Shown: piece after piece, positions 34,781 to 45,725 of the stretch | Layout: each line of letters starts with the position of its first letter | Numbering within the stretch: position 1 is the stretch's first letter | DNA from: Larus michahellis | Taxonomy: Eukaryota > Chordata > Aves > Charadriiformes > Laridae | Length of the DNA stretch: 64,000 nt | Direction of reading: 5' to 3' | Assembly: GCF_964199755.1 (NCBI RefSeq) | Contig: NC_133896.1 | Coordinates: 99,384,549-99,448,548 of the forward strand | Position numbers and translations under genes: made by a program | Notes under the pieces: generated by a model | The model's input: the letters and a program-made list of their open reading frames with translations, nothing else | Databases searched by the model: none | What the model was told of the DNA's origin: nothing

Positions 34781-37700
34781 AAAAAGCCTTGCAGCTGTCT
34801 TGTACAACACCTTCGTGTCTCTGCTTGTGACTTGATGTTAAATGGAAAGAACTACTCACTGAAAACCCATTCAGCGTTTCCTTGAAGAGTGTATGGTGTG
34901 TCCACTCCTGCAGAGACACCACCAAGCTTGGTAGGAGGACTGAAGAGGTGTATGATGATCAAAAGCCACTGCAGTTATTCATTCTCATGCCTAGGTAGTC
35001 CTACCTCTTTGACTTTGAAAGGCAATGAACTGACTCTGCTTTCCCTCAGCGAATGGAGCAACTTCTTTTCCAGAAAGGCCGAGGCACGTCCAGTGGGGCA
35101 GCGCCTGACCACAGGGCCAGTTTCTTTCCCAAAGTTACTTCCTTTCTTTCGGTGGAATTTGGTGGTGTTTCAGCAAGGCTCAGTAGCAGACATGTGACTG
35201 GACCCAGCACCTGGGTCAGGAGCAGGATATGCTGATCTGTGGGCAGGATGATTCGCATCCTTTTACCTGTGTCACCCCTGCAAGCACTGGCAGCCTGTGC
35301 AGTGCTGCAAGGTGAGCTGTGGGAGGGCAGATGTTGCCTTCATAGTAGCTCTGTGCCCAGCTACCCACAGCAGTGAGTGACTTGAATTTTTTTTTCAATT
35401 GTATTTATTTTCTCCACTATTAGTGAAGTCTTGATGCAGTGTGAAACAGAGCGCCCTCCCTGGCGCTCACTGTTGCTTGGGATGCCTCCAACCTCACCAA
35501 AAGGGAAATAACTGATAGGTGTAATCTCACTGCCCCTGTGGGGTGGATTTTTGAAGCATCGCTCTGGCTCTAATGCATCTTTCAAAAGACTTGCACGGGC
35601 AGCTGGGCAGGAGGGAGCACTTGCTGCACCACTGCATGTGCGCTCTGCTTTCCAGAGGGCTGAGCCCGGGATGCGTGCTGGTGGCCAGGCGCCGGTTTAC
35701 AAATCTGTCAGTGGTAAGGTGATCATTCTGGAAAACAGCCTTTCCCTTTAGAATACCTAAAATAATATTTGCTAATTATTTTTGGAAACATTCTAATGCA
35801 GGACAACAAATTATGTTTAAATAGTCCCAGTGCGTCGGGTTTGGTGCTGCAGAAATGTGTTCCTTCTGTCATTTGAATATTTTCAGATCCTCCTAAGGGA
35901 ATACAGAGCCGGACTCTGGCAGATGAATGAGCGCTGTAGGATCTGGTCCCTCTACTTTTGTGTTTCCCCTAGATTTTTTTCAGTGTGAACCAGAAAAATC
36001 AGTAGCATGAAATTATTAATTGCAGTAAACTGATTGCTTAAAAAGATAGGCAATAAAATAGTTTGTAGCTCAAAGTGATTCCAGGGCTCAGAAAATAAAA
36101 ATATTTCAAGGCTTTTCCTAAAGCTGTTTCACCTTCAGTGCAACATACACAATCACTTCATTTTCAGGACGCATCTTTTACCTTCTCGTTTTCAAGGAGC
36201 ACCTTCCTTAGCTGCACATACATACTGTTAATGCTGAATTTTAGACTGCCAGGCCTATCAATGCCTTTCCAAAATCAGTGAGGTCGTTTATTCTGAAGGA
36301 GGTCTTCAGAAAGTACTTTGCTTCTCATAGGCAGGAACAATGCAAGTTTCTTCATTGCTTTTCTTGATAAATTACATTTAATACTGTACAAATATTACGG
36401 TGCTGTATCTCTAAACTAAAGGGATAACGTAAGCAGGAGGAGAAGCAAGATAAACTGGCTGAGCTTTGATATGTCTTCTTAGAAGACTTCAGTTGGCAAG
36501 TTTTAAAAATTATTTTAGATCTTTGCCAAGTATCATGAAATGACACTTGTAACCAGGTGTCAGATTATCCAGATGAATCTACTTTGGAAAGCAAGAATAG
36601 TTGGCTCACAGACAAAATTTCTATGTTTAGAAATGTAAAACGGGAAACTGCAGATGCACAGACAAAGATCACCACTTTTCTTAATAATTGCTTGCCCTTC
36701 TTCAGTGCCTTCCTCTGAAGGGCCTTGGAGATTTTGGCAAACTTTAATGAAGTCTGTCTCAGGACATTCTTGTAAGTTAGGTGTCGGTATGGCATTTTTT
36801 TAGCTCCGTGAATCAGCTTTGCAGTGGTCTCACTGTAAACTCTGAATTAATTGATATTTACTCTGCTCTGCAAATCTAAGACTTGAGTTTCGTTACTGTG
36901 GTTCCATTAAAATCAGATTTTCTGTTGGCATAAGCCAGAAGGAAGATCCACAGTTTTGTTGAGGAGCTTGCCTGTTAATTGCAGCAGGGATACATTGGCC
37001 AAACGCAATGTGTCATTACACCCAGCTATAATCTTACCTTCATTGTACCACATCACTCTTGTCTCTAAATTGTTGGGATTTTTTTAAAGGGCAGAATTTT
37101 TTTCCTGTTAGCATGGTTGGCGTATAAAGCTTCTGTAGTGCTGAGCAGTGAGGACGACGGCTATGTATCGTCTATAGATTATTACAATCTGTCGTGGTAA
37201 GCCAAAATCAGTCCACGAAGTGAGCCTCATGGGATTCAATAACCTGAATGAGCTGTGAACGGGTAGGGTGCTTAGCAAACTCTCCTTTTGAAAAAGAACG
37301 CCTTTTCAGAAACAAAAGGTGCCAGTACTTGAACGTGATGGCCAGAAGAGTGGCTGCCTGCCGCGATTCCTCCCGTGATCGCCTCAGCCTGGTGCCTTTA
37401 GGTCTGTGTGTTTTCTTGGGAGAAAACCCGAGCAGGACACAGCCTGCTGGGAGGTATCACCTCCATCTTCCTCTGTGTCTCTGCTGTGAATCTCCCGTAA
37501 ATGATCAGAGAACTGGACAAATAAGCCCACCAGACACATCCGCTGGTTTTGGTGCAACCGTGCTTAGCAAAGATGCCTTTAAAGAAGCCCAACCTGAAGG
37601 CTAATGCAGTCTGTTATGAAGAACTGTAGGGCAGGCTTCTTGCAAAAACTTGTTCGCGTAAGAGAAGGTGGCATTGCGTTATTAAGCTGGAAGAACTGCA

Positions 37701-40097
37701 GGGAAAAACAGATCCTGAAGCCTCAAAGAAACAGTAGTCTCTTGGATTTAATGCTTAATACTTATAATACAAGCAGAGTGGGTGTCACAGTAGGGTTTTG
37801 TGCCTGATGTATTTTTGGTGCCACAAAGGAAAGAAACACGTGTTTCAGGGTGGCTTTTTGCAACACAGAACACCTGACCCGTTCCTCTCAAGCATTGTTC
37901 AAAAGAGACGCCCAGGAACAGTAAGGTACCTATTATGATGAAAAAGGTACAACCTTCAGCATGTCACTAGCAACAGATTTTGCTTGAGTTGAATGAATGG
38001 AAGGAAGTCTGACAAGTTTACAAACACCACTCAGAAAAAGGTAGCTGCTCTCAAGAGAATTTAAATTATTGTTAAATATCGGTTCCTTTGAAAAACTATA
38101 TGGTAGTTTATAATAGACAAGATATACCTGTAATTTTATTTAAATAAAATTGATTTATTCATATAAGATGTCTGTCATGTTTTCAGGGGGAAAAATATAA
38201 CCATTTATGGGGCACAATGAGGTGGGATAGACACGTTACTCTCATAGCCCACCCAGACATTTGAATGAGTTGCACTTGAATTCAGGAAAGGTCAGTGCTG
38301 CCTTGTCAACTTCCCTTGATTCTACTAGTTAATTGTCATTTACAACACAGGTGAAAACAACCCTTTCTAAGGTCTGCGCAGTAGAGCTTTACAGATCCAC
38401 AAAAGTCAAATGCTACGGAAAAAGGAGATCCCAGATTTGGATCTGGTCTCCTGTGTCACATGTGATGGAGGAGCCAGCAAGCCAAGTAAACAGAACTGCA
38501 AGAACAGGTTTTTTCTGGTTTTGGCAAGCTTAATAATAAAAACATTTAGGATTATATTTGACTTTGTTCCCTTTCTCTTTTAAAGAAAAACACAACCCCC
38601 TTTTTTTGCTGTAAAATGAAAATGCATTCTGAAAGAAAAAAATTGTATACTTGAAAAAATGTTGGCTAATACAGATTTTGGCTTCTTCATATTTTTCACC
38701 AGTTTCTAAAATTAAAACTAGGGACCATAGCTGACAAAAAGTAGCAAATAATTTTGGCCACTCTCAGACTGCACTGTTGGGATAAATTGATTATTCATTG
38801 AAGATTACAGTCCCATGGCTTGCTTTCATCATTCCATGAATTTCATACCACTTCGCTACATATTTGACTGAGAGTGTTTTTTTGTGAACTATGGAGAACT
38901 TCAAGTGCGATGCACTTACCCGTATATAAGAAAACTTCTAAATTTTTCCAGGACCAGGTAAGGGAGAGAAAGTCAGCACTTCCTAATTTCCCATTTCATC
39001 TGGTTGCTCACAAATCTGAGAGAGTTGCATAAGACTTCTGAAAACTACCAGTCAGAAACTATAAAAATGTAGAAGTAGCTTTAAATAAACCAATTAGGTA
39101 ATCAACCAGTTTGCATTAGAAAATCAAATGTGCCAATGTCACCATATCCCCTGGGGTTGGGGGCTGGGGTCAGCTGTCTCCAACCACATCACCAGTGTGA
39201 CTGCTTAGTCTCATGGTTGACCTCAAGGAAAGGCTGGTGACAGGCTGCATGCCCCATCCCACTTGGGCAATCGTGTAAAATGTGCATTTTGGCATTGACT
39301 CTGTGTAAGACAAACCAACTCCCGTGTGTGGCAGAAGCTTGGCTCACAGTGGGAAGGTATTTCCACCTATGGGGATGACACAAGACCTCTTGGTTGCACT
39401 GGTGTTGGGGTGAGGCACGGAGGGAGGCACTCATGCACGGTATGGGGAGCCAGGTCTTGGGGTGGCGTTGCCTGAGCCCAAGAGAGTTCACTCAATGTCG
39501 TGAGGAATCAGTAGCCCAAAGGAAAGCAGACTGACACCACCGCCTGGACAACCAGAGAACAGAATGTACTGGGGAAAAAAAGGCATCTCTGAGCTGGCAG
39601 CTTAAAAGCTTCTGCAGTTCCTGGGTCCCCAACCACTCTACTGGGTGCACTCACTCTAGTATTTTAGTCTGGGTCAAGAAAGCACTTTGGACCTCACCCA
39701 CTTGTCCTAACTTCAGCGCCAAGGTTTGTACCATGGAGAAGAGTCAGAGAGTGGGAGCTGGAGTCCCTTCACGAGAAACCAAATTCAGTGGTGCTCTCCG
39801 GCACCTCATGTGCTCTAAGCACTAATGGGCATCTGCAGCCCTGAGACAAAGCTAGAGTCTGAAAATGCCTGTAACGTGGAACGGTTGTGCTGTAGAGGGT
39901 CTACTCCTTTGGCACTGTTGATAAAGGCACACACATGTGTAAGGCGAGGAGCTTATCTGACAGGAGGGAAGGAACCCATTAAGGTTTTACCATGAGGATA
40001 AATAGGTTGAATGTGGCTTTCTCTCATTTACATTAGCTACCTCTCTGTAAAGCTTAAGAACTGTGATATTTTTTCTATGTTCTGTAAATAAACACCT
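34781..40097. other. Intergenic region downstream of TMEM45A
   Basis: No gene or repeat family was recognised. The longer open frames (for example 118 aa at 37248) have no family or splice support. A stretch at about 39.1-39.9 kb is richer in GC and could be an old, unidentified repeat. Confidence 0.5.
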
Positions 40098-40818
40098 TGT
40101 CCTGGTTTGAGGTAAAACAGAACCAACTTTCTGTTCAGTAATTTTGCTTCTTAGCTAGTCCTATTCTAACTCTCTGAAATTAACAGCATATTGTGCTGAA
40201 AACAGTTCATTCTCATAGTGATAAGACCAATGTTTACAGTTAGTGCCAAGGAATGGTACGCAGAGAGGCTCCTGCTGATACTTATTGCTATAATAACCAA
40301 GGTCAGCTAATTTTGTTATTTGCCCCGTTGGAGGGTCAGAAACGGAAAAGCATAGAGGGGTCCCACCTGCAGGGAGGAGCAGATAGGACCGGTGACCCAA
40401 AACTGACCAACTGGCCATCTGCCCCATGCTCAGTATAAAAGCTGAGGGATCAAAGGGTCAACTCTCTTACTTTAATGGCTGACATCTGAGGAGGACCCTG
40501 TCTGTTCATCTGCCTTTGATCCCGATCCGTGTGTTCCTGACTCCAGCTCTGGAATCCAGTTCCCACCCACGGCTGAATCCAGTCTGGGACTTCTCCAGTG
40601 CCTACCAGTGACATCATCCTGGGAGCTTGATAAGGTTTTGTATACATTGTATCTATTTTATTATTTCCTTTTTATTTTATTATTAATATTTCATTAAAGT
40701 AGTTTAGCTTCTTCTAAACTTGTAAATCTCTTTATCTCTCCTCCTCCTCCCCGTGTGCGAGAGGTGGGGGGAGAGCATCTGTTGCTGGCCATTGGCCAAT
40801 TTGGCCAAAACCACGACA
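40098..40818 (+). mobile_element. Complete solo LTR of an avian endogenous retrovirus
   Basis: A 721-base element starts TGTCCTGGTTT and ends AAACCACGACA, so its ends form a short inverted repeat with the canonical TG...CA. A 5-bp direct duplication flanks it. Inside are a TATAAAA box at 40434-40440 and an ATTAAA poly(A) signal at 40693-40698, so it is oriented on the + strand. No internal retroviral region or second LTR adjoins it, which is the usual result of LTR-LTR recombination. The 5-bp duplication suits an ERVL-like origin, though that class is inferred. Confidence 0.88.
40434..40440 (+). promoter_or_regulatory. TATA box of the solo LTR
   Basis: TATAAAA about 340 bases into the LTR is the expected U3 promoter element. 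Whether it is active is unknown. Confidence 0.6.
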
Positions 40819-43193
40819 CACCTTTTTTCCCTTGTATCTAAATCTAGCTTGAACTAAGAATAAATTTGACAGCAAGGATTTTAAATCCGACAGGTTCATT
40901 CATCCTTAAAACTGAGGCACTAGAAAACTTTGGTGTATCTGGTACCTTAACACACTCCTCCCACATGGCCCAGTTCCTCTGAACTACAGCAGGTGGTGTA
41001 GGAGTTACTGGTACAGAAGTCAGTGGAAGAAAACAGAATAGTTTTTTATCCAAAAAGCCCTTTAGCATGTGCAGTAGTGGAAGCAAGCCTGACTCCCAAG
41101 GACTGCGCAACAACAGCACATCTGTTAAAAGGCAGATAGACAACTGGAAAACTGCTGGGCTCTCGCCTTTAAAATCTATTCTAGGTAAAATATGTGCTTG
41201 CTCAAAAAATATGTGGGAGTAAAAAGCCTAATATTTGTCACATGAGGCATAAGTAGTCCTCAGATGACTTTTTCAGAACAGTAATTTCTAACACCTTGCT
41301 ACATAATGGTGGCAGTTCACAGATTTCTATATTTTATACACTTCTTAGAATGAAAAGGCATTTTAAAATTAGTTGAAAAACATAATTTTAAATACTACAA
41401 CATACTTTGCAATTTGATTCAGAAAGAAAGCTCTTACACATAGACCACTGCCATTTAATGACAAAATATTCTGCAGGGGATGGTACCTAAGAGGTCAATG
41501 TCACAGTAAGGGCATGAAATTGGAGCAGAACTGGTTATGTCTACATACAGTGGTTACCAGCCATTGCCTCCCTGAGGAGGACAAAGAAGAAATGGAAAAC
41601 AGACTGCAGATCTATACAACTGAATAGCAATTAAGCAACTAGAAATTGCTCCCAGGACTCTAAGGCTAGGGGAGGGGAAGCTGCGTTCATGGTATACGGC
41701 ATTCCAGCCTGCCTCCAGTGTTATTTACCAGGGACAAGGTTCTCAGACACATTCCGGGAGTTTTATGGCTCTGGTGTGGCAGCCCCAGGAGCAGTAATGC
41801 CCATTTCCCGCTCCTGACAGGAATGACAGCAGGAGTGAAAGCTTGCACTTCTTTGCTGGAATTTTACTGTTTTGTGACTCTGACTGAGCTAGATGCAGTT
41901 GACACACAAAAAAAAGTCAAAGATGGTGTTTACTGCTGGCACCGCACTTTATTCAGGCTTGAAAACAAAAAAGAAAGGAAATAAGAAACATCTGGCTCTA
42001 ATTAAGGCTTAAAAGAAATGGAGGAAAGCAGAAGTATATCTAGTCACTGAAGAGCAGTTTTGTCTCCCCACTGCTGCATCACATACACAAATTTGCAAGT
42101 AATAAGGTTTTCTTTCAGTTTGATTATTCTATCATATAAACATGGTTTAATATTTTCATAAATAAAAGTGTACTCTCCTTTAGGATGTATTTATTCGTTT
42201 GTTTTCATTTTGTCATCTGGTTCCATATGCCATTTATTTTTCTTTAAGGTTTGTGAAGTTAGAAGTTCCCAATCTTTTTTGTTTACAATCCTACTTCCAC
42301 TTCCCAGTTGACAAACTGTCTTCCATTTGCAAACCTGGGCTTGCAACCCAAGGTTTTGGACCCACAGTATTTTACACATCTAAACACAACGTGCTGCGGA
42401 AAGATGTCCGTGAAGATGTTAGACATAAAGGCATGAAGCAGGGATGTTATTTACATTGAACAGAAAGAGCAACGTCAGTAACCACAAGAAATAATTCTTA
42501 TTTCTTTCATACTTTTGTCATTTAAAAATCTCTGCAAGTATGCAAAGTCCCTGCATCTAGCAGCATTTCTACTAGCAAAAGACCCAGACCTGTGATTCAG
42601 AATCTGGGTATGCTTTTAATACAATGTAATCCTCAGACTTGATGTTGTATTGGATGTAGCTTAACTAATGTTGCTGAACTATTCTGTGACTCAGTTTCCC
42701 CATCTGGAAGATCCAGCCTGTCCAAATCACGCTTGGTTCTGCTTGGCTCTGTACAAGTCCCGCACAGGGATGGTCATCTTCCTCTGTGTCTCTTAGACCC
42801 AGTTCTAAACTCTTGGCCCTTTTAACCCCAGAAAAGCAAACATTTAACTGCTTATAGCAAGAGGCTGTAAAGTAATTAACGCATGCAAGGGTAGTAAGCA
42901 TTCTTTGTGAGGAGACATTTCTCCCCAGCTGAGCGCCGGCGGTTGTTCACCGTTCGACAGCAGTGAGACAGGTGGGCCATGCGGCCATCAGGGCTTGCCT
43001 GGGCAACTCCGCAAATGCTTCTTAGCCCACGGGATGGCCGGGCTGTGGGATGCACGCTGGTGCCAGCCGTGGAGCTGTGACACCCAGCCTCCACCCACGG
43101 CTGCTCTCGCTGAGCAAAGGAGGCACCTCTGCTGCCCTGCCCCATTTCTGCCCCTTTCATGAAGAAGCCTGCCAGTGCCCGTGCAGCCCCCTT

Positions 43194-43217
43194 GGGCGGG
43201 GGGCGGGGCGGGGCGGG
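43194..43217. promoter_or_regulatory. Cluster of GC boxes
   Basis: Four overlapping GGGCGG/GGGGCGGGG units lie inside a moderately GC-rich patch (about 42.92-43.65 kb). They resemble Sp1/KLF sites and could belong to a promoter or enhancer upstream of ADGRG7. Function is not shown. Confidence 0.4.
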
Positions 43218-45673
43218 ATTTGTAGTTTGGCATTTTATTGAGTTAAAAGGCTCAAACATCCCCTCTGTGTCAGGGAGACCGCTGTTTCCTCCCACCCTCT
43301 GGCTCTGTCTCGCCCAGCATCTATGTGCCACAGTCCCCATACCCTCCTCCTGTTCCTGTGCTGATCCCAGCACAGAGGACCTTTTCCCTTCTTTGTTTTC
43401 CATGCTAACGAGAATAACATGGAGAGTGAAAGATCTAGGATGAGAGACACACTCATAACCCAACGGCTACGGTAGGTGGACAGGCAGATCCCCAGCCAAA
43501 CAGATGCCCCTGACAGACAGCAGCCAGCCCTGTCCTGCCTGGGGGTTTGTCCCAGTGCCAGTCACTGGTGTGATGGCACAGCCTGTCCTTAACTAAAACC
43601 TCTGCGAGCAGATTGGTAAGACATTTGGATGTCTGAAGAAGCATATTAACAATTCTGGAGCTCCCGTTTGTAAATGTAATCTTAATTATTTCAGCATTGC
43701 CTCAGTCTTTCCTATGTCCTTAGGCGCTTTCCTCGGTATAGAGGATAGCATGTACAGATCAGATGTACTTTAGCTTACTCAGCTTTTTCTTGATAAGAGG
43801 AAAAAGCATCTCAATAGCCTGTAATGTGTTAAAGAAACAGTAGTATCTAGTGGTATCAGTAGCAGTATCAGTGGTATCTAGTGGCCAGACCATTGGGCTG
43901 CTTACCAAGAGACCTGAGCCCATTTTTGACTGGATTTCTGTACATCCTTGGCACATCACATCAGTCTTTTGAGCCCTGTTTCTAAAGTTGAGATGGAAGT
44001 GCTTCAGTAATCAAAAAAGCTCTGCAAGCCTCCTTTCCTCACCATGTAAAAGCAAGGTGCTGTTCCTACTCACACACAGGGGATTCATCCACTGATCACT
44101 GATGACAAAAATGACAGTGTTCCAATTAGTTCTTTAAATATCCCTGTTTGCCTCTTCATTTTGACTGTGGTATTCATCTCTTAGCTTTTAATTTGTCAGC
44201 GGGAGACAGGCTAGCACGCAGAAGGAGATGCTGCATTTGGCGGTTCTGGTGGTGTTCACATTTTACTTGTGCCTTTTGCCCATTTTCTTTTTCTTCCCCT
44301 GTCCCATTCCTTTCTGGATGAATCAGATGTCCCAGGAATCTGAAGACACATCTTTTATTCCCAGTTGTGCCAGTGCCTGCTGAGCGCCCCCGCCTCCAGA
44401 CCACATACAGGTCTAGTTTAAGGACTAGAGTCAGTTCCCAGGGGACTATATGTATATATGTATGGGGGATGCCTTACTTGGAGGGAGAGAGGTTCGCTGT
44501 GCCAGGCACTCAAATAACAGGCCTTAGCCCTTATCAATATAAACGTAGCTGGGAGTCTGAGCTGGGACATTTTCTACAGCAATTAGAAGACATGACATTT
44601 AACGCCTTGATAAATTAAATGTTTTATCAGGTGGAAAATGATAGAAATAATGGTGTGCTACTTCTCCACCAAAACTTTTTTTTTTCCTAAGTGGAATAGA
44701 AAAGGTTAAAGCTCTAGCAGTAGACAAGTAGTTAATGGCTTATCCATCACAAGGTTATGAATGTACAATACCATTTTATAGCAGAGCAGACAGCCTGCAC
44801 CACAACATGCCTTCACTCCACTGGGAATGAATATTGGTTGGAATTACTTGTTGTGTATAGACTGTGACCCTTTGGGCACTGTGTATTTGGCAGCTCATCC
44901 TCAGGTTTAAGGCAGGTAAGAAATATAATTCTGCTCCATTTGAGCTCTATTTGAGCTCATTGGGTTCTTTTTCCTTTCCTGAAGTATTTAAACTGGATTG
45001 CTGATAAACATTATTACATCTATGCCATACGCTTCTTAGGTGGAAACATTTTTCTTCTTACACTGATGTTTAAAGAAGTACCCCAAACTTTGCATTCTGC
45101 TGTAAAACGGAATAGGACGGCAAACACTGGTGTATTTTCCTTGTAGCATGTTTACACTGTACATGATTCCTCTGATTGATAGAGCTTTGAGAAATGTCTT
45201 GAAATTCTCTCACTCTTCTGGTAGAAATGTGATTTATTTTTTAAAAGACAAAAATAAAACTCTAGCTAGTCTAGTAAATTATATTTTGAAGAGGAAATAT
45301 TTGGCTTTGTATCTGTTTATCTGTTTGCATGCATATAAGCAAAACATGCTGTGTAGCACCTGTTCATGTTTTCATTACAACTTGCATTATAGAAGAATTT
45401 GTTGAAAGAATATGGGAGATATCAGTTTGTGCATTCTATACCTGAAAATCAGGTCAATGCACCCCCTTAAGACACTTCTGTGTGCAAACTTGGAGCAGAA
45501 AAGTGGTCAGTGTTTCCTCTCAGCAAAATGCTCGCTATGTTGACACGATACAAAATTATTCAGGGACCTATATGCAAAAATTCATAGAAAGAATCAGATA
45601 CTCTTGGGTGCTTGTCCAGCAGGGAGTCAGATATGATTGGAGACCAAGAAGCCAAGGGAAAAGTCCATATGAG

Positions 45674-45725
45674 GATACATAATGTTATATTTACTTTAAG
45701 ATACATTATGTTATATTTACTTTAA
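45674..45725. repeat. 26-bp tandem duplication
   Basis: A 26-base unit beginning GATACATAATGTTATATTTA occurs at 45674-45699 and 45700-45725 with one mismatch. A partial third copy start (GATAT) follows. Confidence 0.9.

Larger units (their letters stand above)
40093..40823 (+). repeat. 5-bp target-site duplication flanking the LTR
   Basis: CACCT at 40093-40097 is repeated exactly at 40819-40823, immediately outside the TG...CA ends of the LTR. It marks a retroviral-type integration. Confidence 0.85.

Noticed and set aside
37248..37604. 118-codon + strand open frame
   Set aside because: No family similarity, no splice or regulatory context, and no downstream exon in phase.
39120..39900. GC-richer stretch upstream of the LTR, considered as ERV internal sequence
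   Set aside because: No retroviral motif was seen, and the LTR has its own target-site duplication on both sides, so it is not part of that element.
42876..43463. 195-codon minus-strand open frame
   Set aside because: It lies in a GC-rich patch, resembles no known protein, and has competing frames on both strands.
44228..44383. ATG followed by a very hydrophobic stretch (MLHLAVLVVFTFYLCLLPIF), considered as ADGRG7 exon 1
   Set aside because: No consensus donor in phase 1 follows before the stop, and the sequence does not resemble the human first exon.
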